Shown: positions 42,932-54,410 of the stretch, one piece after another
Layout of the letters: every line of letters begins with the position of its first letter
How positions within the stretch are numbered: the stretch's first letter is position 1
Assembly (NCBI GenBank): GCA_023634235.1
Contig: JAMKCF010000001.1
Location: forward strand, 16,936,258 to 17,000,257
Length of the DNA: 64,000 nt
DNA from: Pisaster brevispinus
Lineage: Eukaryota; Echinodermata; Asteroidea; Forcipulatida; Asteriidae
Direction: 5' to 3'
Translations under genes and position numbers: made by a program
Notes under the pieces: generated by a model
What the model was told of the DNA's origin: nothing
Database searches by the model: none
What the model saw: the letters and a program-made list of their open reading frames with translations, nothing else

Positions 42932-43310
42932 AGCTGTTTCGCAGCAAAGCGCAGCGAAACAGCTCTTGTTTTCGTTAAAGTTTTTTTTATTATTATTTTT
43001 TTTTTTTTTTTTATTTTTTTTTTTTATTTGTCTGTTTCATTGAGATAACGCACGTTCGTTTTATGCGGCCTTTTGCCTAGTTCCTAAAGAGCAATTGCAA
43101 TGAAACTTTCAGTGATGAAAGGCATTGGTGCAATAATGAACGGCAACTCATTCGCCCATACTTTACATTTTTTTAGAATCATCTTGTGGAAAGGGTTTTA
43201 TAAATAAATGCACCAACATTGACGCCTTCATTAAATAGCGCCCTCTCGTGGCTGAGTTGTAAGACTGCCTTTGGTTTTTCGTTTTGGCATTGAAAAAAAA
43301 GAAGTTATTT
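42932..43310 (+). repeat. diverged relative of the 816-bp unit with hairpin cassette
   Basis: A cassette copy (AGCTGTTTCGCAGC) at 42932 and a long T-rich run are followed by sequence resembling the start of the 816-bp unit ('GCAATTGCAATGAAACTTTC', 'AGTGATGAAAGGCATTGGTG'), which then diverges. This is a related but distinct family member, possibly a fifth insertion. Confidence 0.6.
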
Positions 43311-44760
43311 TTTAGTAAATTATCCAAAGTGATTGGGGTTGCCCAGTGTAAAACGTAATTACAGGGTTACATTGATTTGACGTTATCATTTTAAGTGATC
43401 AAAACAATTTTTAAAACATTAACAGGGAGGTTTGTGGCTAGACCCATTTTGCAAACACCCATTATGTAATAAGACCTACCTGCTTTCATCATAGGGTGTT
43501 TGTGTTTCTTCAACGACCACCTTTGTTTCAGTTGTTTTACTATTGTTTTTTACAACAGTATACATTTTAGATACTGACTACCGATATATATTTTAATGCA
43601 AAGTTGCTATAATGTGTATGAGCGAGAGCTAAGGCTGTATGTTCCTCATTTTGGCAAGATCCATTTAGTTGATAATTAACTCGTACTAAAACGTTATTAA
43701 TTTTAGCATTTTGTTCACCAACTTCATGGTGCAATCTTCTCTCCAACTTTATTAAACACGTAATCTTCTAACTTGGGTAAAATGAACTTACAAGCTAAAC
43801 ATACTTCAGTTGCTATATCAAGTGAAATATTTTCCTTTTATAGTTATTAAACTCACACAATGTAGAAGCAATAACTTTAATAATGAAGTCTACAGATTTT
43901 CTTATTTCTTTTATTTTTTATTTGGTTGATAATCATTTGATTGTTTATATTCTTAATATCAAGTGAATTATTTTTTTTTAAAATATAATTTATTAAAATC
44001 ATTTCAAAGTACAAGCAATAAGGTAATAAAGTTTACATATTTTCTTAATTTGCCAGTTTTGAAATTTATAATGGTGTTCAAGTTGCTTCAGCGGCCACTC
44101 TGATCCCAGGAGCCAACTCTGTCTGTAGACATGGTAAATGTTGCTGTGATCTTGAACGTGCATTACTCAACCTACGAGACATAGTGGTTAAGTTTCTTGC
44201 TTAAGGACACAAGTGTCACGAGTGGGGCCCACACCGACATTCTGCTGAACACTAGACAGAATTATACTGACTTGGCAGTTAAATGACTTGATCAGTGTTG
44301 TTTTGTTCCATCAGTTAAACATTTTTTATAAATAAAGTGATGCATACTACATGAAGATCAAAACATTTTCGAAAACCAAGGGTCAATTTGTAAAGCTTTG
44401 TTCATTTCATGGAAGGTTAATTCAAAGCGGGATGCTTTCTTAAAAGAAGGGGCTCTTTCAAATTCCAAGAAGGAAAGCTGTTTTTTAACATACATTACTC
44501 AAAGAGTGTACTGCAAAGTCTGTGGCAGGATACTGCACTTACAGCTATATGTCCCATCCAAAGGACGAAGCAATAATGGTGGATACTGCACTTTGGAATC
44601 TAAAATGTCTGCTAATATCTTAACACTGATTGAATGGGTACAAGAGGTATTAATACAATGAACTTTATTCTGTGTCATGTTTTGTTGCAAAAGATAACAA
44701 TTGAAGCCAAATATGTGATTTCTTTCTCAGTGTTATGTCTCAAATAACCCATTCAGAACA
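43311..44760. other. intergenic, no gene recognised
   Basis: AT-rich. Around 44,090-44,260 is a GC-richer segment ('TTTCTTGCTTAAGGACACAA') reminiscent of a dispersed repeat end. The expected helicase half of the adjacent Helitron is not here on either strand. Confidence 0.5.
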
Positions 44761-46907
44761 TCATGAGCTGTACAAATTCACCCAAACATCCTGTGGTTGT
44801 CTTTTCAGTACAATAGTGGTTTTCTTGCTTAACACATTGTTGGCCTTCTCAAATTGCTCTTGTGTAATACCAATATGCTCAAACAATTCGCTAGTTGTCA
44901 TGTGTTGGTTTTCTTCATCTTTTAATGCAACCCAAAGTGACTTCAATACTTTTTTGGCATCATCACTTTCATTATCATCATTTTCATCATTCTCTTTTTC
45001 ATCATCTGTTGGCTGTGGTTGTGCAATAAATGTCTGTTTAGATGGTGGTCTAGGGAAATTGAACCTGCACTCAGTACCTTTTTTCTTACACGACTTTGAA
45101 TGCTTCCGACTATGAAGTTGTACCCGACTGATAATCTCATTAAGTTCATTATCTTCTTCCTTAGATGGCAACTCACAACTGACATATCTATCAATAAATG
45201 TAACAACATCTTTGTCCTGATCATGTCCTAATCTTGGTGCATGTTCAATCCAGAAAAGACAATGTGTATGAGGAGATCCTCTCTGTTGAAATTCCACTCT
45301 GTAAAAATAATCAATCACTTTTCCAATAGGTTTAGCCTTTGACATAATGACATCTCTTAAAAAAGTATGAAATCGCTTGTCAAACATTCTACAGGATTAC
45401 TTCTCAATACATTGCATTTCTCATTCCAGTCTAAATCATTTACATCTCTTGAATCACCTTGCTGTCTCAGTATTGTGTTGATAACTTCAGGCCATCTCAT
45501 ATCTGCTGCTGAGAATGAGCAAAACCAAGTTGGGATTCCTAACTGTCTTATCATAGCTAAAACATCTTTCTGTGTTGCTTGCCAATATGGAGGTGTTCCT
45601 CTGATCGGTTTCAGAAATTTGTATCCACTATCAGACTTTAGAATATCCCTCAAATGTTCCTTGTCATTTATCATTATTGCTTCTACTTTCTCATCATTGT
45701 ACATTCTGCTAGAATTTTTACGCAATGCAATAGAAACACATGACATTACTTTTTGAATTTCCAACAAGTATTGTGCATAAAAAATGTACTGTGTTTTTTG
45801 CAAACCTATTATCAGCATGCATCAGTCTGTTATGCAGATATCTACACAGAGTTAGCTTCACATCACGCTTATCACTAAATATAGGAGTTCCTTGAGAAAA
45901 TAATGTTGGAAAGCATTTTGCCTCATTGCCTTTTTCCATTAAAACTCTAACTGGATTGTTTCCTTCACATGGTGCAACACAAAGTATATCATCAAAATAC
46001 TGATCCAGAATTTCCTGACCTATATCTGCTGGCTGCAAACATGTATCAAGTGGAATTCCACGCAAGCGATCCTCATCAGTTTCCTCATCACTTTCAATCT
46101 TATCAACTACTCCTTCATCACTTTCTGCACTTACTGCAACATCCTCCAATAGTGGATCTACCCAATCGGTGTTAATTTCAATATCTTGATACCACACGTT
46201 ATTATGTTTAAGATAGTGCAATGCATTCTCTACATTTTTCTTGTTGACAAACTCATACTGATAATGTCCACGGTAAGTCAGCTTTCTCTTTAATTTCACT
46301 CTAATCATCTGATCATCATTTCTACTTCTTGGTAATGACTTTACAGTTTCTGTTACATTAGACGGCACACATACAACTGGTCCTCTGACACCATGCTGTC
46401 CTCCTTTAGGTAATGCTATCATCTTAATGAATGGGATATTTATTGCAATCAAATGTTTTTCTAAACCATTTAAACAATCTAATTCCTGTGGAATATCTGT
46501 GAGTGTTAAATTATTGACATATGCCTCTGCTGGAACGTCATTATTGAGTAGTTTCCTATGACATGTGTAGCATATCCACAAGCATGATCTGCTAGACTTT
46601 AATACAGGACAACTTGATGGACAATTTCGACTACAAGTATGGACATAATTTGCAGACAAAAAACTAGAGTCTCTGTATTTATCTTGTTTACATTTCAGAA
46701 CCTGTTTTCGAAAGTGCAAACATATTCAGGTCCTTGTGAAATTTCTTTCCTAAACATCTTTGTCACGTGACTGATACTGACTGTCTGTTCCTTTCTATTC
46801 ATGGCACGCTTGCGATTGTTATTAATCATATTTTCCTTATAAGCCTTATCCGTGTGATATTTTTGCTTTCCATACTGGATTAGGTTTTTCTTGTAAGAAC
46901 AATTCAA
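44761..46907 (-). pseudogene. Helitron block D: Rep domain, frameshifted and truncated before the helicase
   Basis: Begins with basic repeats and 'ISQGPEYVC' (46,907 frame). After a slip at about 46,715 comes a zinc-binding segment ('[10 protein letters not shown]', '[20 protein letters not shown]'), then '[19 protein letters not shown]', the usual pre-Rep module. The next frame (45,818-45,357) has '[18 protein letters not shown]' and '[20 protein letters not shown]', and the last frame has the HUH-type motif 'EFQQRGSPHTHCLFWIEHAP'. The frame ends at 44,761 after 'LKRQPQDVWVNLY'. The catalytic Tyr motif and helicase are lost. Frame breaks: about 46,715, 45,790 and 45,380. The active enzyme would nick and transfer single strands during rolling-circle transposition. 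Confidence 0.85.
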
Positions 46908-46984
46908 ATGATACTTTCTTTTAATACTCTGAATAAGTGCATTTTTGTATATTTTATTCTGATATTTAGCTTTATTGTATGTGA

Positions 46985-47578
46985 GTAGTCTTTCTTAGTC
47001 TAGCATTGTTGCAATATTTAAATTTGCCTTTATCAATTAGGCTCTCTCTATATCTAGCATTGTTACAATATTTAAATTTGCCCTTATTAATTAAGCTCTC
47101 TCTATATCTTGTATTGTTGCAATATTTAGATTTGCCCTTATCAATTAAGTTCTCTCTATATCTAGCATTGTTACAATATTTAAATTTGCCCTTATTAATT
47201 AAGCTCTCTCTATATCTTGTATTGTTGCAATATTTCAATTTGCCCTTATTAATTAAGCTCTCTCTACATCTTGTATTGTTGCAATATTTAGATTTGCCCT
47301 TATCAATTAAGTTCTCTCTATGACTAGCATTGTTACAATATTTATATTTGCCATTGTTAATTAAGCTCTCTCTGTATCTAGCATCATTGCAATATTTAGA
47401 TTTGCCCTTATCAATTAAGCTCTCTCTATATCTAGCATTGTTACAATATTTATATTTGCCCTTATCAATTAAGCTCTGTCTATATCTAGCATTGTTACAA
47501 TATTTAGATTTGCCCTTATCAATTAAGCTCTCTCTATATCTAGCATTATTGCAATATTTAGATTTGCCCTAGTTAATA
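46985..47578 (-). repeat. 54-bp coding tandem repeat (about 11 copies)
   Basis: Period 54 (for example GCTCTCTCTA at 47041, 47095, and the variant at 47149), each unit encoding 18 residues of the form 'KYCNNARYRESLINKGKF'. It is in frame with the basic linker between the OTU and Rep blocks. Copies differ by a few bases, so some age has accumulated. The period being a multiple of three fits selection on, or origin within, a coding region. Confidence 0.85.
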
Positions 47579-48771
47579 AGGCTCTCTCTATAGTAAACAT
47601 TGTTCGCGTATTTTGATTTTCCATCACTAATCAGCGTTTCTCTAAATTGAGCATTTTCTTTGTACTTTTTGTTACTATTGATCTTCACACTTTCTCTATA
47701 TGAAGGATTGTCTTGGTACTTCTTTTTCTTACATACAGCTATTTCATCCTTGGATTTCTGATATCTTGCTTTTCCAGCACTAAGTCTTCCAGATTTAAAG
47801 CATAAACTCTCCTGATATTTAGTTTTCACCTTTTGTTTTATAGTTTCAGCATTTTTATTGTAACATTTCTTATTGTACTTTGATTTGTCTTGTTTGTGTT
47901 CATCAATGCTATGTTTCATTCTGTAATTTTCTCTAGCTTTCTCCCTTGCTAATTTTTGCTTTAATCTCAAATTGACACGCTTTTTCCTTTTTATCTTCAC
48001 AGTTTTTGCTGTCACTTTGTTCACTACAGTTTTTGCTGTCACTTTGTTCACTACAGTTTTTGCTGTCACCTTGTTCACTACAGTTTTTGCTGTCACTTTG
48101 TTCACTACAGTTTTTGCTGTAACTTTGTTCACTACAGTTTTTGCTGTCACTTTGTTCACTACAGTTTTCAGACTATCGTTATGTTTAAATACTATGGATT
48201 CATCACACTGCACTGTCTGCTTCAAAGATGTTTTTTGTTTTCTTTTCACTTCAGATAATTGCACAGTTATCTCAGCAACTGACAAAACAACATCATAATG
48301 GACTCTTCCTCTGTGATACAAGTAAATTGCCATTCCTAAACTTGGACGGTTGTTGTCAAAATAATTTGTAGAAAATCTATACCAATTATTTACATCATCA
48401 AATGTACATATGTTAACTTGCAACATATCAACCATTGCCATTATTTCAAGCTCTGTTGCCCATGTTCCACTATCATACATCATTTGTGTCATTACATAGT
48501 CCTCCAGGCTAAAAAATCCATCTCTCAAAACACATTGAAATTTACCTTGGTTTTTCAACAAGTGATCAACAGTAGCAATCCTCAACTTCATATGACTGTT
48601 TTCAGATCCTGATAGAGCATATGAAATTGCTTGGAAAAAACAATTACCATCACCTCTAATCTTCTTCACGTGATCAGGCTTTCCAATTACTGCACATTCT
48701 TCAGAGACAATAGAAGACTTCAAATGTGATTTTTCAATTTCAAGCTTATCACAAATACTGTTGAAACTCAA
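47569..48771 (-). pseudogene. Helitron block C: OTU cysteine protease with basic repeat tail
   Basis: OTU domain at about residues 30-170: 'KKIRGDGNCFFQAISYALSG' (Asp and nucleophile Cys in D-G-N-C), 'ATELEIMAMVDMLQVNICTF', and 'HRGRVHYDVVLS' supplying the catalytic His. It is followed by six copies of a 9-residue repeat ('TVVNKVTAK', 27-bp DNA repeat, 48,003-48,165), then a long Lys/Arg/Tyr-rich region with 'KYKENAQFRETLI'-type units that continue into the 54-bp repeats. OTU proteases remove ubiquitin; OTU domains are recurrent in animal Helitrons. The stop at 47569 falls inside the repeat zone. Confidence 0.8.
48003..48165 (-). repeat. 27-bp coding tandem repeat (six copies)
   Basis: Unit TTTTTGCTGTCACTTTGTTC-ACTACAG (plus strand), six near-identical copies encoding TVVNKVTAK repeats in the OTU block. 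Copies differ by single synonymous-looking changes. Confidence 0.9.
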
Positions 48772-49780
48772 ACGTGAGAGGAGTAAATGTCAACACATTT
48801 GGTCGAGACAAGCCAATGATTTCAATATCAAGACTTTCAGAACCCGTGCCAGTATCTACAAGTAGAACATCACCTTCAATGTCATGACTGTTCATTTTGT
48901 TACAATTCAAGCTCCCAACATCAGAACTGTTACTCCCATCGTCTACACTATTTCCAAGTCTACAAATAGAAGCACTTTCTGATTGATCATCCTCTTTAAG
49001 AGTCAAATCAACTACATCATCTTGCAGCATATCCATACTCCAGTCCTTACAATCATCAACTACACTATCAGTACAAGTATGTTTGGCTTGCATATGTTCC
49101 TGTGTACATGTTACAACATTGTCGCTTATGCACAAATTGACACCAGTTATTTCAAACTGTTCATTAACTGACAGATTCATTGATTGAGCTAAATTGAGAC
49201 AATACCTGTAAACACCATGCCATGAAACTGCATGCATCATAATGCTTGTCCCATCTTGAACTTGACTGCCATGCACATTTCTAGAATGAGAATCAAACAC
49301 ATAATAAATACCATCTTGAGCAATCACTGCAAAAGTGCTCCCATGAAAACATATGAAACATGCTTGGTGTATCTGAATTGTTTGTTCTACAGCTTTTTTA
49401 AGTGAAATCATGTCGTACTCTTCTAAACTTGGATCATTTTCATTAAACGTTCCAGTCACAGGTTCCCCGTAATACATACTGAAGTTGCTTTCATACACAT
49501 TTAAATCGGTTGGTAACTCACTAACAAGCAGATACTCACTACTCATGGTTGAACTACTCTGTAAAAATCGATATAACTCATTACCAGTATTCAGCACATT
49601 GTCCATTTCATTCATTTGCCAATATTTCATACACTTTGTCTGACTTCTCATAATAGCACTAAGGCTCATTGCCACACACTGCTTTCCACTGTTCCTTCCA
49701 AATCTAACATCACCTTGATGACAACTGCCTTGTACAACCAATGTTTGATCAATGACCTTATGGTTACTATTCAGTTTCAC
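48749..49780 (-). pseudogene. Helitron block B: predicted deubiquitinase-like cysteine protease (D-x-H type)
   Basis: About 340 codons. The N-terminal 'VVQGSCHQGDVRFGRNSGKQ' runs into 'CVAMSLSAI', a Cys at a helix start preceded by G-K-Q. About 140 residues on comes 'GIYYVFDSHSRNVHG', giving Asp-x-His. A nucleophile Cys in a 'QC-x-x-x-S' helix plus a later D-x-H is the catalytic layout of the tegument-type ubiquitin-specific proteases (MEROPS C76-like), known from large DNA viruses and also from some mobile elements. The C-terminal part is acidic and unstructured. There is no ATG at the join with block A, and the frame changes at both ends, so it was part of a polyprotein. Function on ubiquitin is inferred, not shown. 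Confidence 0.68.
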
Positions 49781-51695
49781 ATTTCATTTTGGCAGGTTTC
49801 AACTCACATGCATCTTTGAATGTCATTTTGTGGCTCTCATTGTTTGTATTTGTATCAGCCTTTCTCTTTGATGTGTGTCTAGGAGAGTCTGTTTTATTTT
49901 TGTATCTTTCTCTATGATTCACTGTTTCCATCTGCTTTTTAGATTTCTTCGGCCCAACTTCAATCACATCAAATTCACATTCAGGTGCTTCTTTCTCGAG
50001 TGTAGTTTTTGCAGCATTACTGGTACTACTCTGTGTTTTTGCTTTTACAGTCTCATTAATGAACAGCAACGATCTAGAATTTTGAGATCTTGTAACCATT
50101 TTTGGCGACACTTCAGATTGTGTTCTGTCATGTGCTTTGTCTTTAAATTTTGATTTACAGCTTACACTTGGCTTATCGGAGGAAGTTGAATTTGCTTTTT
50201 TCTTTCTTAAGTTGTAACCACCAGTTTGTTTTCTCAATGACTGCTTACTTCTGTTCAGTTCAACATACCCGTGTCCTGCCATTGATGAGCTATTTCTTGC
50301 TTTCTTTTTTGCATCCATCTGATTCATAAACCCATCAGTGACATACTGGTCCATTCCATTATGTGCCAAGTCAAAAAAATTATCATCTGTAGATATACCA
50401 AAATTATGAAACAAAGTGTCACTGTAAGTACACTGTCCACATTTACAGCAAACCCAAGTGAATGTCTCACAAATCAAATGTTTCTTCATATCCAAAAAAC
50501 CTGAACAACTAGTGTGAAACCACACACAACATTTATCACATTGCATCTTCCTTGAGCCACATTTATCAATTTTATCACAAAGCCAACAGATAGAAAAATT
50601 GCCATGGTCTACAACTTTTAACTCCTGGAGTTTTTGTTTTCCAAATTCACAAGTCTTTCTCTTCTTACCAGCTTTTGACCTTATCTTGTCTTTCAATGTA
50701 TTTTTGACTTTCTTTGCTCTCCTATCTTTATCTGCATGAATTATTTTGTTGATAGTTCTTCTTGTATGGCCAAATATGGTTTTCCTCAGCTCTTCATGTG
50801 TATGTCTATCAACCTTTTTCATACAAACTTCTACAGATTTACCATTTTTGCGATAATTATACATCATGCGTTTCTTGGACTTTTTGGTCACTCTTGTGTG
50901 GCTCGGTACTGTGTATCCACTTGTTTGAATCTTCCTATTCTTTTTCTGGCGTTTGTGGCTCTTCTTACATGTACATATTTCAATTACTTTCCTTTTCAAT
51001 GAACGAGGACACCTCTGCTTCACTGGTACTACAAACATCACATTCATCTTTGTCATACTTTTCTTATATACATGATGCTTGCCAGTTTTCTCAAAAGTGC
51101 GATGACCTCTATGTCTCTCCATTTGGTACAGTTTTTGATTACTTCGATTCTTATGTTTCCGAGGGCCAGTTTTGTGAATCTTAAATGGACTGTTCTCTCT
51201 CTGCTTTCCATCACTTCTGTCATAGCTTCTACACTTTTGGAGACTTTTTCCTTGCCACTTAAGCTCAATATTGTCCTTACTCTTCTCAGGCCTCTCATTG
51301 TTTTCAACCTTATCATGCTCATAACTTTCCATCTTACCGTTTTCATGACTTTGATTCTCAAGCTTCTCATCAATCTGATACTTCATATGATTTTCATGTT
51401 TCATATAACTTCTATCATCATTACAATGTTTATCAATCATATCATTACAACGTTCATCAATCATATCATTACAACGTTTACCAATCATATCATTACAACG
51501 TTTATCAATCATATCATTACAACGTTCATCAATCATATCATTACAACGTTCATCAATCATATCATTACAACGTTCATCAATCATATCATTACAACTTTTT
51601 TGGCTGTCACTGATAGCCTGCACATCTGCAAGTTTCTCAGTAACGTCCTCAAGCATAGACACTTGAGTACTTTGTGAAAAGGAAGAATAGATCAC
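49767..51695 (-). pseudogene. Helitron block A: basic region with PHD finger
   Basis: About 640 codons. The N-terminal part has eight copies of an 8-residue repeat ('CNDMIDER', 24-bp DNA repeat, 51,428-51,600). A Lys/Arg-rich region ('KKSHKRQKKNRKIQTSGY') follows, then a PHD-type finger at about residues 385-435: 'CWLCDKIDKCGSRKMQCDKC', 'CVWFHTSCSG', 'FTWVCCKCGQC' (C4HC3 spacing). A Ser/Lys-rich tail leads to a stop at 49767. PHD fingers read histone tails, so targeting of the element to chromatin is a plausible role (inference). The first codon of the open frame is GTG, so the start is unresolved; the end joins block B by a frame change, not a true terminus. Confidence 0.75.
51428..51600 (-). 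repeat. 24-bp coding tandem repeat (about seven to eight copies)
   Basis: Units of the form TTCATCAATCATATCATTAC-AACG (plus strand) encode 8-residue CNDMIDER/CNDMIDKR repeats at the N-terminus of block A. Confidence 0.9.
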
Positions 51696-51859
51696 AGAAG
51701 AAGAAACACAAGTGGAAAAAAAGTGGTAAAGTCAGAAAGAAACACACATCTGTCAGAAAACATCCTTCCAGTCCACCTCAGACATCGCAAAGCCACCTCC
51801 TCTTCTCTCAAAGCTACATGGTATTTCGGCATCTCGTTCTAAAAAGTAACAAAACAAAA

Positions 51860-53619
51860 CAAACTTAACAATGTTAATGCATTGACTGTGTGTAAAAAAA
51901 ATGTATATTTATGATGAAACAACTATGAGAACTCAATCGCTATGGCCACAGTAATTCCAAATTAAAATTGGTTGCACTTCCATTGCATTGTTTGTAATTT
52001 TCTGTTTATGTTTGCTAGCAAATAAAATGAAATATAGCACATCCAATTACAGACCAACATGCTGCATGCATTTACCCTGCAAGTGATGATATCACTTTGC
52101 CAAACAATACCCAACAGAACAACAAAGATTATACTTAGAAACAGGCAATTTGTAACCATTTCAACTGACTTGTCCAAACTGTGCAAAACACAACTATGGA
52201 CTTAGACCTATCTTTTATTCAGTTTCAGTTAAAAAGCTTACTATTTAAAATTATACACAAACAAATGAAGGCCTATACTACTGCTCTTTATTCTAAAAAA
52301 CATAAAAAGAAATGACAGCTATACGATCATCACAAATTGCACAAACATTGGGAGTTCACACTCACAGGCCTACTACAATAAAATAATTTTTTTTTCAAAA
52401 TGTAAACAAAAACAACATTTCTTAATAATTGTATTAAAAAAGTGAAAGCTTCCATGAAAGCTACACCTTTCAAGAAACACCTAAATGAAATAATGATAAA
52501 TCCCCCAACTTTGTCAAAGATAAAATGACTATTGCACAAGTTTTCTAGAAAAACTTGCTGCCTAATTATCAACAAAAAAATACCACTGACAAAGTCACAA
52601 CGCACTGTCCATGCTGACTATCTAATCCAGGTTAAGTACTTTAAGTTTCTAAAATCTAATCTTTATTTTAACTTGTGTCGGTCATGTCGGTATGTCCAAC
52701 TCTCAACCTAAATAAAAGACTCAGACAACTGTTGACGTTACAAAATCACAACTAATAAACAAACAAAATTCATCATACATGAACAATAAATGTAAAGTTT
52801 TCCAGAGAATTTTACAATTATAAAGCTACATAAAAATAACTCCCATTAGGCCAATCCACTTTGTATCCTTGGCCGGCCCAAACACTTGTAAACTAAATGC
52901 AATCAACGTGTGATGGGATGTTTTAAAAACATTTGCCATGCCAGCAGACGGGGTATCTACAAACATGACAAGTAGCATTCGATCAGTAAGTTTCAACTAT
53001 TGGAGCCCTGCCGGACCAAAACCACAACAGGCAAGGCAATTTGACTACAGCACACCCCCGTCCCCCCCCCCATACATGTGTTCAATTTCAAAGCATTCAT
53101 ATAAACGGAGAAACCCTTCACTATGATATGAGTATGACTATGCCAGAAACACGAATAATGAAGATGATTTCCTACTCAAAGTCAATAATTTCTCTGAAAA
53201 GCTAAGAGGCTATGACATCTGACAGATAAACAAAATCACACAAAAAGTATCACACAAAGAACGATCAAATTTGATTCACAAACAGCAGGAAAAAAACGAA
53301 AGCAAAACTCCATCATTGGTTTTTAGATTCCCCAATTTTATGAGACTAAGCCTATGCTTTTCAGAGTTCAAGAAAACAAATTTGATTTCGTCTATCAATT
53401 ACACGATTTACAAATACATTCACATCAACTATAAAACACGACTAATATAGGTACTAATATATCCCTGATATAAATAACATGAATACAAACAAGCTAAACA
53501 CATGAAAAATATTTACTCTTCTTCACACAAGTGCTGTAACATTGTTTACCTTCGATTGGCAACTCAACTATGACTGTGTTTACACGAGGGATCGAGTAGA
53601 TAGTTAAGAACGAACATTA
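51860..53619. other. intergenic, no gene recognised
   Basis: AT-rich sequence upstream of the Helitron coding region. No ORF with protein-like character, no recognised repeat. A poly-C tract occurs at about 53,067. Confidence 0.5.
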
Positions 53620-53748
53620 GGCCGTGTCCGAAACGGCGACTTCGGCTAGAGCTACGGCTAGATTGCCCGCGTCTGCCTATTCTTCAACACTGGCAGACGC
53701 GCTGATCTAGCTGTAGCTGTAGCCGAAGTCGCCGTTTCGGACACGGCC
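53620..53748. mobile_element. foldback MITE 1 (129 bp)
   Basis: Nearly the whole element is an inverted repeat: the left arm GGCCGTGTCCGAAACGGCGA pairs with the right arm TCGCCGTTTCGGACACGGCC, and pairing continues through CTTCGGCTA/TAGCCGAAG and CGCGTCTGCC/GGCAGACGCG around a loop of about 14 bases. The flanks (TTA left, ATA right) suggest a 3-bp or TA target but are not identical. Confidence 0.8.
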
Positions 53749-53799
53749 ATACTACTATGCTATGCTACAAAGTCTACGTACGCGACAATCCAACCTCGT

Positions 53800-53975
53800 T
53801 TTCATTGATTTACGACATCAACCTCGTTCCCAGTGGTGAACGCCATTTCCTTTTCGTCTTAGAATGCATTGGTCGATCATAGCCATCATAGGCCAACCTC
53901 GTTCCCAGGGGTGATCGATCTCGCCGCGCCATTTTTTCCCAGCATGCCTTGCTCGATCATAATGACGAGAGGTAT
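53800..53975 (+). repeat. dispersed 'CAACCTCGTTCCCAG' repeat region
   Basis: CAACCTCGTTCCCAG occurs at about 53,818 and 53,893 and again at about 61,378. The nearby 'TGCCTTGCTCGATCATA' recurs near the window start (about 115). Family unknown. Confidence 0.5.
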
Positions 53976-54014
53976 CGATACGACGCACTGCCCATGGTAG
54001 TGAGGCTGATCATA

Positions 54015-54188
54015 GGCCCTTTTCGAAACGACTAGATTTGGCTTTGGATTCGGCTCTCAGGTTAGCTTTGCCCCGCCGGTTGTTTTGCCTATAGTGCGTG
54101 CTTCGGGTATACGCGCTCAGGGCTTCAGACGAAAGAACGGAGCCTCAAAGCCGAATCCAAAGCCGAAGCCGTGATTTCGAATAGGACC
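54015..54188. mobile_element. foldback MITE 2 (about 174 bp)
   Basis: The left GGCCCTTTTCGAAA...GGCTTTGGATTCGGCT and right AGCCGAATCCAAAGCC...TTTCGAATAGGACC arms are complementary. Flanked by ATA on both sides (54012-54014, 54189-54191). The end sequence GGCC-N-TTCGAAA resembles MITE 1, so they may share a transposase family. Confidence 0.72.
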
Positions 54189-54410
54189 ATAGCCTCTGGA
54201 AATGTAGCCTTTAGTCAAGGCGCACCCCCACATCAAACACGACCCCAGTTATAGCGCACGAAAAAAACCAGCTCGAGCGCCCCCAGATGTCAAGCACGAC
54301 CCCAGATACCACGCACGAAAAAAGACCAGCGCGAGCGGCGAAACCTAGCCGCGTGATATCTGGAGGTGCCGCCGCCGCCGCGTGCAACTTGATTAAAAGC
54401 TACTGGCAAT

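Larger units (their letters stand above)
44761..51842 (-). mobile_element. Helitron-type element: PHD, D-x-H protease, OTU and Rep, 3'-truncated
   Basis: The minus strand reads four consecutive coding blocks in changing frames with tiny overlaps and no ATG at the joins: A (51695-49767), B (49780-48749), C (48771-47569), linker repeats, and D (46907-44761). This is best read as one long polyprotein broken by frameshifts. The Rep domain with its H-T-H two-histidine motif identifies a Helitron. The frame ends at 44,761, soon after 'KRQPQDVWVNLY', so the Tyr motif and the SF1 helicase are missing. A possible true start is ATG at 51842, following a good acceptor-like TTTTTAG. Confidence 0.82.

Noticed and set aside
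43080..44760. Missing Helitron helicase and 3' end expected here
   Set aside because: I read both strands for helicase motifs (GxGKT/S, DEAD-like) and a CTRR hairpin and found neither, so the element is called truncated.
47006..47572. Leu/Tyr-rich open frame on the plus strand over the 54-bp repeats
   Set aside because: It is the antisense shadow of the coding repeat.
46985..47578. Regular 54-bp repeats resembling a CRISPR array
   Set aside because: There are no unique spacers. The whole period is repeat, encodes an 18-residue unit in frame with the Helitron protein, and the genome is eukaryotic.
53620..53748. microRNA precursor
   Set aside because: The hairpin is near-perfect over almost 60 bases, has MITE-like ends and a CpG-rich composition. 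That pattern favours a young foldback transposon over a miRNA.
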